A stretch of DNA of 64,000 nt from JAAYHV01 sp964400515 (GTDB lineage: Bacteria > Bacillota > Clostridia > Peptostreptococcales > Anaerovoracaceae): NCBI GenBank assembly GCA_964400515.1, contig CAYNTJ010000001.1:62001-126000 (forward strand), in the 5' to 3' direction. The notes under the pieces are model-generated. The model saw nothing but the letters and a program-made list of their open reading frames with translations, searched no databases and was not told where the DNA came from. Made by a program: the position numbers and the translations under genes. Positions 55,216-63,718 of the stretch are shown here, piece after piece; positions within the stretch are counted from its first letter, which is position 1, and every line of letters starts with the position of its first letter.

Positions 55216-55258
55216 CTCGCTTAAAGATTTTTCTTTATTGCGAGCGTTTTGTTTTTTT
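55216..55258 (+). promoter_or_regulatory. Terminator-like hairpin in the csp leader
   Basis: The leader contains CTCGC and GCGAG arms (55216-55220 with 55240-55244) with an inner AAAGA/TCTTT stem, followed by a T-rich tract (CGTTTTGTTTTTTT). It has the shape of an intrinsic terminator placed between promoter and gene. Cold-shock leaders are known to be thermosensitive structures, so this may be an attenuator or thermo-switch. Confidence 0.5.
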
Positions 55259-55287
55259 ATTGAGTAATAAAATTAGGAGGTACCCCG

Positions 55288-55503
55288 ATGGATAAAGGTA
55301 CAGTAAAATGGTTTAATGCAGAAAAAGGATTTGGTTTCATAACAAATGATGATGGAAGCGGTGATGTGTTCGTACATTTCTCAGCTATAAATACAGAAGG
55401 TTATAAAACTTTAAACGAAGGTCAAAAGGTTGAATTCGAAATCGAATCTGACCCAAGAGATAGCCGTAAACAAAGAGCTATGAGCGTTACAATCGCAGAA
55501 TAG
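55288..55503 (+). CDS. Cold-shock protein, CspA family
   Basis: A 71-residue single-stranded nucleic-acid chaperone. RNP1 is KGFGFI and RNP2 is VFVHFS; the aromatic patch in TVKWFNAEKGFGFI is intact. AGGAGG lies nine bases before the ATG. It is monocistronic, with a long structured leader. Confidence 0.97.
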   Translation: MDKGTVKWFNAEKGFGFITNDDGSGDVFVHFSAINTEGYKTLNEGQKVEFEIESDPRDSRKQRAMSVTIAE

Positions 55504-55518
55504 TTTAAAAAAAAGAAA

Positions 55519-55548
55519 AAAGGATTGAGTCATTCGGCTCAATCCTTT
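55519..55548. terminator. Bidirectional terminator between csp and an amidohydrolase gene
   Basis: An 11-bp stem (AAAGGATTGAG with CTCAATCCTTT) and an eight-base loop. Leftwards it is followed by a long T-rich tract, so it is strongest for the amidohydrolase gene on the minus strand, but it can also end csp. Confidence 0.85.
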
Positions 55549-55569
55549 AATCATTATTTAGGGATATTA

Positions 55570-57150
55570 TCAATATACTTTATTACCTGCCAAATAGGTT
55601 GCTTCTACCTTAACATTAAGTATATCCATTTCATCTATTTCAAATATGTTTCTGTCCAAAATAACAAAATCAGCAAAATAACCTTCCTTTAATAATCCAT
55701 TTATATCCTGTTGCCCCGTTGCATAGTGGGGATTTTTTGTAAACATTGAGACAGCTTCAAATACATCCACCTTTTCTTCAGGATTATATCCTCCCACAGG
55801 ATAGCCGTCATAATCACACCTGGTTACGGCAGAATAAATTCCATAGATTGGATTATAGCTTTCCACAGGGCAATCCGAACCTCCCGTTTCAATCAAACCA
55901 TTTTCCATAAGAGTCTTCCACATATATGAATCCTTAGCTCTCTCTTTACCGATTTTTTCCTCAATCCAATGTAAATCCGTTCTTAAGAAAACAGGCTGAA
56001 TATCAAGAATTATCGGCAGCTTTTTCATTCGGTCAATTAAGTCCTTTGGAGTCATTTGTGCATGTATTATCCTAAACGGTAGCTTAGCCTCTTTTTCGGA
56101 GTTATTAAGGGTTTTTTCTATACAGTTAAGGGTAATTTCCAATGCTCTGTCCCCAATGGCATGAATAGCAGGTTGAAGTCCCTTATCAAAGGCTGTTTTC
56201 ATCCTATCATACAGTTCTTCTTCCGTGCATATCATAACCCCTAACTCATCGGTGTTTTCATATGGTTCCCTTAACGCTGCAGAATTCGCACCAAGAGATC
56301 CGTCCGTAAACAATTTATATGAACCCATCTGTACTTTTATATTAGGATCCTTGTTTATCTCTTTTTGAGGTTCAAAAAGTTCATCCAAACATACAGTAAC
56401 CCTAACGGGTAATATTCCTCTTTCATCCAAATCTTTATAAGTTTCTATTGATTCCTCGTAATTCCATATTTTAGCCGAGTAAGTATGAATAGTAGTTATA
56501 CCTTTTTCTGTCATATCCTTAAACACTTCCAGCATAACCTTTTCCCTTGTATCAGGGTCCTTTAAAGGATCTTTTATAACATTATCTATAACCTGAGTGC
56601 ATTGCTCCCTAAGTACTCCGTTAGGGGCTCCGTCAAGTTCCGTTTCTACAACTCCCCCACCTTCAGGTTTATAGCCTATTCCTACTCCCGCCATATTAAG
56701 ACCCATGGTGTTTACTACTATTGCATGTAAGCATACCCTTCTGATTGTAACCGGATGTTTGGTGGAAATCTTATCCAAATCATGTCTTGTAGGCATTCTT
56801 TTTTCAATAAATAAGGTTTGATCAAAGTTGACCCCCTTTATCCACATACCTTCCGGAGTTTCATCTGCGCGTTTTTTCATTACAGATATCATTTCTTCAA
56901 TACTTCTCACATCAGATAAGTCAACAGCAACAAGATTTTGGCAATAAGCATACATATGCATATGAGCATCTGCCATACCTGGTATCACTGTTTTGCCCAT
57001 CACATCAATTGTTTCCTTGGCATCTAGAGTGCAATCATCTCCTGTGTATGCAATGATGCCGTCCTTGATACCAATTACACTGCAAACCTTATCCTTAGCT
57101 TCCATAGTATGAAATTCGCCATTTATAAATAATTTATCATAATATGCCAT
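55570..57150 (-). CDS. YtcJ-like amidohydrolase (copy B)
   Basis: A 526-residue zinc-dependent amidohydrolase of the YtcJ/N-substituted formamide deformylase subgroup. Metal ligands are all present: His-x-His in MADAHMHMYAY, the Lys of YKLFTDGSLG, the His of AIHAIGDRA, the His of RIIHAQMTP and the Asp of GGSDCPVES. The start at 57150 is preceded by AGGAG at normal distance; an ATG two codons earlier is too close to it. It is the last gene of the nhaC-M20-amidohydrolase unit and a full-length paralogue of the gene at 61.1 kb. Substrate unknown, probably an N-acyl or N-formyl compound. Confidence 0.9.
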   Translation of the reverse strand: MAYYDKLFINGEFHTMEAKDKVCSVIGIKDGIIAYTGDDCTLDAKETIDVMGKTVIPGMADAHMHMYAYCQNLVAVDLSDVRSIEEMISVMKKRADETPEGMWIKGVNFDQTLFIEKRMPTRHDLDKISTKHPVTIRRVCLHAIVVNTMGLNMAGVGIGYKPEGGGVVETELDGAPNGVLREQCTQVIDNVIKDPLKDPDTREKVMLEVFKDMTEKGITTIHTYSAKIWNYEESIETYKDLDERGILPVRVTVCLDELFEPQKEINKDPNIKVQMGSYKLFTDGSLGANSAALREPYENTDELGVMICTEEELYDRMKTAFDKGLQPAIHAIGDRALEITLNCIEKTLNNSEKEAKLPFRIIHAQMTPKDLIDRMKKLPIILDIQPVFLRTDLHWIEEKIGKERAKDSYMWKTLMENGLIETGGSDCPVESYNPIYGIYSAVTRCDYDGYPVGGYNPEEKVDVFEAVSMFTKNPHYATGQQDINGLLKEGYFADFVILDRNIFEIDEMDILNVKVEATYLAGNKVY

Positions 57151-57170
57151 AATCATCTCCTGTAATATTA

Positions 57171-57199
57171 GACCTAATGCAGCTATGCCGCATTAGGTC
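57171..57199 (-). other. Intergenic hairpin between M20 and amidohydrolase genes
   Basis: A perfect 10-bp inverted repeat (GACCTAATGC at 57171-57180 with 57190-57199) around nine bases fills most of the gap. No T run follows it leftwards, so it is not a typical terminator; it may slow transcription or protect the end of the upstream mRNA. Confidence 0.6.
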
Positions 57200-57206
57200 C
57201 ATTTTA

Positions 57207-58397
57207 CTAAACTAGTGTTTTAACTAAATAGTCGTATAGAATCTCTGCAGTTTTTACAACTGAATCGATTTCCACATATTCATTTGCTCCATGGAAGTTT
57301 TTACCGGCCGCTCCAAATACCAGAGCAGGGGCTCCTCCCAATCTTGTGCCCAGATAATCAAAGTCGCCTATACTTGAGAAGGATGTTACCGCAGCTTCCT
57401 TCCCGCAAATCTTGGCAATCGATTCCTTAAAGCTTTTTACTTCATTTAAGCTCTCATCCACTTTGTATGGCATGAAGCCCTTTGATCCTTCCGAAGGGGC
57501 CTCTCTAAAGTTGATTTTATAATCCCCTTTAAGCTCAGCTCTTTCTATGGCCTTTTCAATGTATTCGACAATAGTATCCGGGTCTTCACCCACAACTATA
57601 TGCCAAAACAATGTAACCTTAGCATAGTCAGGTACGCTACATGCACCACCATCACCTTCGATGGATATGACACAAGCATTGCCTTCTCCCAAGAAGTCGT
57701 CCTTCAGATATTCTATGTTATCGATTTCTTTAACAAATTTGCTGGCTTCGGTTATGGCATTGATGCCTAATTCCGGTGTAGCAGCATGGGCTGATTTTCC
57801 AAAGAATTCCACATTTAATCCATATCCTCCCCTAGCGCCCAGGCAAAGAGTCGGAAACTCTATACCTGTGAATCCTGAGCTGGGTTCAGTTATAATCGAC
57901 AAATCCACATCATTTAAAATTCCATCTTCTATAAGGGCATTAGTCCCCAAACCATACGGACCTTCTTCATCAGAAACTAAAGTTGTAATGATCTTTCCTC
58001 CAAAGGACTCATGGTTCTCTTTGAATGCCTTAATTGCCATTAGTATAGCTGCGCAGCCGGATTTCATATCCAGCGCACCTCTTCCGTACAAAATGTCACC
58101 TTCTATTTCGCCTTTAGGATTTTTAACCCAACCCTCACATAAGTTAACCGTATCTAAATGACCATTTAAACATATAGTAGGGCCGTTTTTATCTCCAACA
58201 AGTTCTGATATAACATTTTTACCATGAAATTTGGTAACCTTTGAGTCAAAGTATTCATGTATCCTTGGCTGCAGTTTATTGTCAGACAGCCAATCGCATA
58301 CATAATCTATTATTTCCTCTTCTTCAAAATATGTACTTTCAATAGCAACCAGATTACTTAATAAATCTATAGTATCTTTTCTATTGATTTCGTACAT
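57207..58397 (-). CDS. M20 family metallo-deacylase (ArgE/DapE/ACY1)
   Basis: A 396-residue dinuclear zinc hydrolase. Ligands are visible in GHLDTVNL, RGALDMKSG, DEEGPYG and ITEPSSG, with a dimerisation domain beginning ARGGYGLNVEFFGKSAHAA. The family includes acetylornithine deacetylase, succinyl-diaminopimelate desuccinylase and aminoacylases; N-acyl amino acids are the likely substrates. It begins at the base after the nhaC stop (58397/58398) and is followed by amidohydrolase B. Confidence 0.92.
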   Translation of the reverse strand: MYEINRKDTIDLLSNLVAIESTYFEEEEIIDYVCDWLSDNKLQPRIHEYFDSKVTKFHGKNVISELVGDKNGPTICLNGHLDTVNLCEGWVKNPKGEIEGDILYGRGALDMKSGCAAILMAIKAFKENHESFGGKIITTLVSDEEGPYGLGTNALIEDGILNDVDLSIITEPSSGFTGIEFPTLCLGARGGYGLNVEFFGKSAHAATPELGINAITEASKFVKEIDNIEYLKDDFLGEGNACVISIEGDGGACSVPDYAKVTLFWHIVVGEDPDTIVEYIEKAIERAELKGDYKINFREAPSEGSKGFMPYKVDESLNEVKSFKESIAKICGKEAAVTSFSSIGDFDYLGTRLGGAPALVFGAAGKNFHGANEYVEIDSVVKTAEILYDYLVKTLV

Positions 58398-59825
58398 TTA
58401 TTTTGCCTCCACATCTTTCACTTCTTCTTTTGCGTCATCATACCATATGAATTTACCAGTTATTGCATATAATATTGCTACTAACGGAGTTACATAGCAA
58501 AGTACTGCATATGGCAGATATTCTAATGTAGCTACTCCCAATGCTCCTGCAAAGAACACACCGCATAGTCCCCAAGGAACGATAGGTGATGTTACTGTAC
58601 CGGAATCCTCACAAGTTCTTGATGCTACATCATTTCTGATACCCAGTTTCTTATATGCAGGTAAGAACATTCTTCCTGGAATAATTATAGCAACATACTG
58701 ACTTGCAGATATGAAGTTTACAATTATTGAACTGAATACGTGAGTAATAATAAGGTTACGTGCGCTGTTTGTTAATTTTGCCATAGCATCGATCAATCTT
58801 TCCATGATTCTTGCTATTTCAAGAATACCACCATATGATAATCCTAAATAACCTAATGAAAGTGTCCACATCATAGATTGGATTCCACCACGATTAAGTA
58901 ATGAATTTACATCAGCTACACCTGTGTCAATTGAGAATCCATAATTCATATAGCTCATCATTTCAACAAGTCCATAGCCTTGTCCAACCATTGCTATTAT
59001 CATAGCAACCAATGATGCAGCTACCATAGCAGCCAATGCATGCACTTTTTTGATAGCCATGAATATTATTACTGCCAACGGAATTAACGCGATTAAAGTA
59101 TAACCTGCAGAAATATTGAAGTTTGCTGCTATTCCTGCTGTAATGCTGTCAACAGATGTTGTATCGATAGTGTCTGCGGAATATTTAGTTCCTATTACAC
59201 CATATACAATAAGTGCGATAACAAATGCAGGAACGGTTGTATATAGCATGCTCTTAATGTGTGTGAATAAGTTTGCTTCTGCAACACCTGCAGCCAAGTT
59301 TGTTGAATCTGATAACGGTGATAATTTGTCACCTATTACAGCTCCTGATACTACAGCTCCTGCTGTAATTGCTAGCGGAACTCCAAGTCCCATACTGATT
59401 CCCATGAATGCAACACCAAATGTACCACCTGTAGTCCAACTTGAACCGGTACACATTGAAGATATTCCACAAATAATTGCAGCTGTTAATAAGAATATAG
59501 ATGGGCTTATTATTTTAAGTCCGTAATAAATAAGTGCTGGTATAGTACCACATGCAATTAGTGTTGGAATTAACATACCGATGAACATTAGTATCATCAT
59601 TGGTATAGTTGCAATTTTGCATCCATGCATAATTCCTTCTTCGACAGCTTTCCAAGGTGTGCCTGTTAACAACAATACTATAGTAGTAAAAGCAATTGAG
59701 AACACCAAAGTTATATGTATGTCGGGGCTTCCGACTGCAATAACTTGTGCAACTAATACTACAAACAGAAAAAGTACTGATGAAACAGCTACGCCTAATG
59801 ACGGTTTTTTGTAATTGTTTTCCAT
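58398..59825 (-). CDS. NhaC family Na+/H+ antiporter-like transporter
   Basis: A 475-residue transporter with about twelve helices, of the NhaC/MleN ion-transporter superfamily. Core signatures are GISSMCTGSSWTTGGTFGVAF, GAVIGDKLSPLSDSTNLAAGV and NFISASQYVAIIIPGRMF. Members exchange Na+ with protons or with organic anions (malate/lactate, amines). Its place before two hydrolases suggests that it takes up the substrate or expels the product of those enzymes (inference). AGGAGG precedes the ATG. Confidence 0.93.
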   Translation of the reverse strand: MENNYKKPSLGVAVSSVLFLFVVLVAQVIAVGSPDIHITLVFSIAFTTIVLLLTGTPWKAVEEGIMHGCKIATIPMMILMFIGMLIPTLIACGTIPALIYYGLKIISPSIFLLTAAIICGISSMCTGSSWTTGGTFGVAFMGISMGLGVPLAITAGAVVSGAVIGDKLSPLSDSTNLAAGVAEANLFTHIKSMLYTTVPAFVIALIVYGVIGTKYSADTIDTTSVDSITAGIAANFNISAGYTLIALIPLAVIIFMAIKKVHALAAMVAASLVAMIIAMVGQGYGLVEMMSYMNYGFSIDTGVADVNSLLNRGGIQSMMWTLSLGYLGLSYGGILEIARIMERLIDAMAKLTNSARNLIITHVFSSIIVNFISASQYVAIIIPGRMFLPAYKKLGIRNDVASRTCEDSGTVTSPIVPWGLCGVFFAGALGVATLEYLPYAVLCYVTPLVAILYAITGKFIWYDDAKEEVKDVEAK

Positions 59826-59862
59826 TTGTTCCTCCTATAAATTAAACCAATAACTTAACTAC

Positions 59863-59868
59863 ATTATA
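59863..59868 (-). promoter_or_regulatory. -10 element of the nhaC operon promoter
   Basis: A perfect TATAAT reading leftwards, 38 bases before the nhaC ATG. The corresponding -35 position has no good match, which is typical of promoters that need an activator. The regulator gene next door and the upstream repeats are the obvious candidates. Confidence 0.55.
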
Positions 59869-59943
59869 TTCGGGAACAGTTTATTAAATTAAGAAAAAAA
59901 AGTTTATTTGAAAATATTCCAAAAAACTTTTTTAAACTTTTTT

Positions 59944-59970
59944 CACTTATTAAACACTTTTTAAACACTT
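59944..59970 (-). repeat. Direct repeats with 11-bp period upstream of nhaC
   Basis: On the plus strand CACTT occurs at 59944, 59955 and 59966, exactly 11 bp apart. The last two units extend to the 10-bp perfect repeat TTAAACACTT (59950-59959, 59961-59970). A more degenerate AAACTTT pair lies nearer the promoter (59924-59940). SARP/BTAD regulators typically bind direct repeats with a period close to one helical turn. Confidence 0.65.
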
Positions 59971-61123
59971 ATTTAACAATTCTTAATTCTTTATGTACTT
60001 TGGAAATATAATTTATGACTTCCTTTGAAATATTATCAGCATCATCAAACGCTTCAATTTCAATATCTATCCGATATTTTTCTCCGGCCGCTTCAAGTAT
60101 ATTTGAGAATGCTTGCATAATTCTTATATACGGAACATCATTTGCAGTTTTAACTTTATTATTGGAAATTTCATTATATTTTATTATTACTTTTTTATTA
60201 ATAAAGCCCAGCTCAGATATTATTTCCGGATCAACCTTGCTTATAACGGTTTCCGGCAACGCATCACATAATGAATCGATAATACAGCTCACCAATGACC
60301 ATTCTATACTTGCTATGCCAAAACCATATAATGAAATATTTTTTGACTCCGACTTTTTAATTTGAGTCTCTGCACATGAAATGTTAGTACTAAACAAGTT
60401 GTCATAAAGATTTTGGAGCTCATCATTTGGCATAATATTGAGTTCCTTCCATAGTCTGGATTCAAAATTCTTATAATAATTTATCCCGGAAACCCTATCC
60501 CCCAGTGCCGAATAGGTTTTAAGCGTACAAGCGGCAATACTTTCATCGTTGGGACCAAACTGCTCAGCTATTTTGAGTACATCTAAGGATTTATCCAATT
60601 GCCCATTTTTATAATATTTCTTGCTCAGTGCCTGAAGAATCATGAGCTGTTTTCTTTCCAGCTGCATTCGGTATAACAGTATCAGCTCATTAAAATCATA
60701 GCATTTATTAATAAACCACCCTTCTAACACATCCCCGGAAAAAGCCTTTTCCACTATCTCACTCAACTCTTTTATCTTGGCGTTCTCACAATCACATTTC
60801 ATAATTGACATTAAATCACAATCCAAAGCATAATCATTATTTAAAGTACAGCTGTTTTTATCCGATATAATCAACTCATTACCCTTTAAATCCTTTGGTA
60901 TGGTTTTACTTAACATCCAAAGATTATATCTTACATTGTATTTAGAAGATTCTTCGCTGCTTTCCGGCCACAGATACAGGGCTATTTTATCCTTTGTCAA
61001 ATATTTTCCTTCATTTACAATAAGCAAAAACAACAAAGCGATCGTTTTTTTACTCAAATCACTTGATATGTCTTTACCATTATGCCATATTTCCGTATGT
61101 CCCAATAGTTTTATACTAAGCAT
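59969..61123 (-). CDS. SARP/BTAD-type transcriptional regulator
   Basis: A 384-residue regulator with an N-terminal OmpR-type winged helix (about 1-95, with LLGHTEIWHNGKDISSDL and YLTKDKIALYLWPES), a bacterial transcriptional activation domain made of TPR-like helices (about 100-250, with LERKQLMILQALSKKYYKNGQ and IAEQFGPNDESIAACTL), and a C-terminal part (about 255-384) that I cannot place. Such regulators usually activate neighbouring genes. It overlaps amidohydrolase A by 8 bases and lies just upstream of nhaC, with repeats near its 3' end. Confidence 0.9.
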   Translation of the reverse strand: MLSIKLLGHTEIWHNGKDISSDLSKKTIALLFLLIVNEGKYLTKDKIALYLWPESSEESSKYNVRYNLWMLSKTIPKDLKGNELIISDKNSCTLNNDYALDCDLMSIMKCDCENAKIKELSEIVEKAFSGDVLEGWFINKCYDFNELILLYRMQLERKQLMILQALSKKYYKNGQLDKSLDVLKIAEQFGPNDESIAACTLKTYSALGDRVSGINYYKNFESRLWKELNIMPNDELQNLYDNLFSTNISCAETQIKKSESKNISLYGFGIASIEWSLVSCIIDSLCDALPETVISKVDPEIISELGFINKKVIIKYNEISNNKVKTANDVPYIRIMQAFSNILEAAGEKYRIDIEIEAFDDADNISKEVINYISKVHKELRIVK

Positions 61124-62666
61124 AGAATTCCTTATCCTTATATACTATTTTACCGGATTTAATGGTATTAATAACCTTAACATTCTTTAAATCCTTCTTA
61201 TCAATTGCAAATATATCCTTATCAAATATTACGATATCCGCCAAATATCCTTCCTTTAGGTATCCCTTGGTATCCTCTTTAAAAATAGCATAAGCCGCAT
61301 TGCTGGTAACAAGTTCTAAGGCTTCATAAACTGTAATATTATGTTCCTCTACACTTCTGTTTGTGGCAGCATAAAGACTTAATATGGGATCACAAGGTAT
61401 AACATCACTATCTGAACCTGCGCACAGTATAAGGCCTTGATCAAGCATATATCTAAATGGGTTTGTATCCAGATAGTGTTCTCCCAATCTGGTCTCATAC
61501 ATACCGCCTTTCCCTCCCCAGTAGTACTCATAGGTTGGTTGAACGGAAAAAATTAATCCCAGTTTTTTTGCTCTCTCTATGTGCTCTCTGGTGGGTAATT
61601 CGGCATGTTCCAATCTATGCCTTAATGATGTGTTACCCGTCAAAGCTTCCGCCCTTTCATGGGCATTTATGGCCAGCTCTATGGCCCTGTCTCCTATGGT
61701 ATATAGGGCTAGCTGTAAATCCCTTCTGTAACACTCCTCTACAAAAGTATTTAATTTATCCTGGGTGAATCTCAGGGTGCCATGTTCACCCTTGGCATCA
61801 TTATATTCAAATGAAATTGCTGCGGTTCTCATTCCAAAAGTACCATCAACATAAAGACAACCGCCTATTCTCTTAAGCCCCATCTCTATTATTCTGTTTA
61901 TATCCAGGGTCTGGAAAAAAAGTTCCATATCCAAATACACATCTTTCCTGTTTATCAGGGAGTTTATAAATTCCGCATCCCTGTCACTGTACATATATCC
62001 GCCTTCAACTGCGTTTATTGTGGTAAGACCCTTAGCCGCCAAATCATCCATGATGGATTCTATGGCATTTTGCTTATAAAAATCACTTATGGAATTTAAT
62101 ATATTTGATCTTAGCTTGGCATTTGCATTTGCCTTAAAGACACCTGTGGGCATCTGTTTATCATCACAAACCACCCCCACCATACTAAATGGTATTTTAT
62201 AAAAAAGTATTCCGTAAGTGTTTACCGCACTCATCTGATAATCGCTACTGTTTATCCATATAGGTGATTTGTCCCAATACTTGTCTATTTCATATCTGTT
62301 GGGGAATCTTTTTTCCTTTAGCTTGCTGACATCAAGTCTTATACAGTGCATCTCCGCCTCGGGGTTTTCATTTCCTTCTTTTATAATCAGCTTTCCGATC
62401 TCATCAAAGCTTGTGGCATTACTAAGGTCTATACAGGAAGAATTGACCGCGGTTTGAACCATATGGAAATGGCTGTCTATAAAACCCGGTGAAACAGTGC
62501 AACCTTTAGCATCTATCAAAACAGTATCCTTACCAATATATTCTTTGTAACTGTCTCCCATTCCCAAGCTAAATATCTGATCTGCTTTAATTGCCAGCCA
62601 ATCAACTACCTCACCATTTCTCATAGTTTGACATTTTCCGTTATAAATAATCTTATCTACTTTCAT
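61116..62666 (-). CDS. YtcJ-like amidohydrolase (copy A), altered metal site
   Basis: A 516-residue amidohydrolase of the YtcJ type, paralogous to copy B. The His-x-His (FIDSHFHMVQ), the His of HRLEHAELP and the Asp of CAGSDSDV are present. Two ligands differ: the carboxylated-Lys position reads Cys in GGCLYVDGTFG (YKLFTDGSLG in copy B), and the beta-5 His is Tyr in ALYTIGDRA (AIHAIGDRA in copy B). It may be a one-metal enzyme, a sensor or an inactive partner. The ATG at 62666 is preceded by GAGGTTGGTT; an earlier ATG lies within this site. It is followed by the BTAD gene with an 8-base overlap. Confidence 0.88.
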   Translation of the reverse strand: MKVDKIIYNGKCQTMRNGEVVDWLAIKADQIFSLGMGDSYKEYIGKDTVLIDAKGCTVSPGFIDSHFHMVQTAVNSSCIDLSNATSFDEIGKLIIKEGNENPEAEMHCIRLDVSKLKEKRFPNRYEIDKYWDKSPIWINSSDYQMSAVNTYGILFYKIPFSMVGVVCDDKQMPTGVFKANANAKLRSNILNSISDFYKQNAIESIMDDLAAKGLTTINAVEGGYMYSDRDAEFINSLINRKDVYLDMELFFQTLDINRIIEMGLKRIGGCLYVDGTFGMRTAAISFEYNDAKGEHGTLRFTQDKLNTFVEECYRRDLQLALYTIGDRAIELAINAHERAEALTGNTSLRHRLEHAELPTREHIERAKKLGLIFSVQPTYEYYWGGKGGMYETRLGEHYLDTNPFRYMLDQGLILCAGSDSDVIPCDPILSLYAATNRSVEEHNITVYEALELVTSNAAYAIFKEDTKGYLKEGYLADIVIFDKDIFAIDKKDLKNVKVINTIKSGKIVYKDKEFYA

Positions 62667-62701
62667 AACCAACCTCATATTTAAATTAACAGCATATATT
62701 A

Positions 62702-62729
62702 ATTATACATCAGTTTAATAAAACCGCAA
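62702..62729 (-). promoter_or_regulatory. Promoter of amidohydrolase A and the BTAD gene
   Basis: TTGCGG (62724-62729), 16-base spacer and TATAAT (62702-62707). The gene pair amidohydrolase A-BTAD is therefore probably a separate unit from the DUF89 gene upstream. Confidence 0.65.
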
Positions 62730-62733
62730 GCCA

Positions 62734-63612
62734 CTACAGTCTTTTATCATTTACAAATACACCTTCAAGCTTTTTCATACCAAACTGATTCACAAACCAC
62801 TGGCACTTACATAAGAAAACATAGTATACGTTTAATCCGCATTTATTTAGAGTTTCAAAATTCCCTTGCCCTTTGGATAATATCACATCAGCATTCATTA
62901 TTCTATTTTTTGCTTCATCATTTATTAGTTCTAAAGCAGTACCTGCTATGGAAGTTCCGTTTTCAACAATTTCAGCCACTTTATCCATACCCACATATAT
63001 TGCATCATCCTTTGTCACATCATTGATAACCGGATATCCTCTAACTATAACTGTTATATGAATATTTGGATAAGCTTTTTTAATTTCTTCGACCATTATC
63101 TTATCCAAAACGATTTCGCCGTTGTTATCCGCCAAAATCACCAATGATTTTGCATTTCCCATATCATTTAAAAAATTATCATATTCTTCTTTGTTTAATT
63201 CACTCGTTTCAGCTCGGGATAACAGTTTAAGCAGCTGTTCCTCGGTAACATCGTTTAACGCCGCAAAATCTATGTAATTACCAACCCTTGCATACCTAAT
63301 AGCCATGTTAACCGGATCTTTTGCCTTTTCTATGACGGATTTTATCTTTTTTTCTTCTTTGAGCATCAAGTCATTAAACACTTTTTTCTCCTCTTGATAG
63401 CTCAAATTATTGTTAAATATCTCCCGTTGTATTTCAATCAGCTTTGAATGTATTACCGGTGCAGTTTCCCAAGGTTCACAGTTTCCAACAGTATTTAAAA
63501 CCATTTTCATGTATCTTGCCTTCGTTTGCTCATCTGCTTCATTAGGCATTTTATCAAGTTGTCCTTTAACAAGGCAGTGCATGCAATAAGCACTTAATCT
63601 TACGTCATTCAT
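62734..63612 (-). CDS. DUF89/ARMT1-like damage-control phosphatase
   Basis: A 292-residue protein of the DUF89 (PF01937) type, a metal-dependent phosphatase family proposed to remove damaged phosphometabolites. Visible features are the N-terminal Cys pair YCMHCLVKGQ (a subgroup feature), the Asp-Asn site LADNNGEIVLDK, and SKGQGNFETL near the C-terminus; Cys residues near the end (FLCKCQWF) could form a second metal or disulfide site. It stands alone between a divergent membrane gene and the amidohydrolase A promoter. Exact substrate unknown. Confidence 0.9.
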   Translation of the reverse strand: MNDVRLSAYCMHCLVKGQLDKMPNEADEQTKARYMKMVLNTVGNCEPWETAPVIHSKLIEIQREIFNNNLSYQEEKKVFNDLMLKEEKKIKSVIEKAKDPVNMAIRYARVGNYIDFAALNDVTEEQLLKLLSRAETSELNKEEYDNFLNDMGNAKSLVILADNNGEIVLDKIMVEEIKKAYPNIHITVIVRGYPVINDVTKDDAIYVGMDKVAEIVENGTSIAGTALELINDEAKNRIMNADVILSKGQGNFETLNKCGLNVYYVFLCKCQWFVNQFGMKKLEGVFVNDKRL

Positions 63613-63667
63613 AATATGTCTCCCATCATTAAGTATTCCCTAATATCATAACATATCTTTCCGCTAA

Positions 63668-63697
63668 TTGTATAGGGGGGGCAAAATGTGATAAAAT
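63668..63697 (+). promoter_or_regulatory. Putative promoter of the partial membrane-protein gene
   Basis: TTGTAT (63668-63673), 18-base spacer with a GGGGGGG run, and TAAAAT (63692-63697). The leader would be about 15 bases. Confidence 0.45.
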
Positions 63698-63718
63698 TTA
63701 TATAATCGGAGGAATATT

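Noticed and set aside
63701..63706. TATAAT as -10 box for the partial gene at the right edge
   Set aside because: It abuts the ribosome binding site, which would leave almost no leader; the TAAAAT at 63692 with TTGTAT at 63668 fits better.
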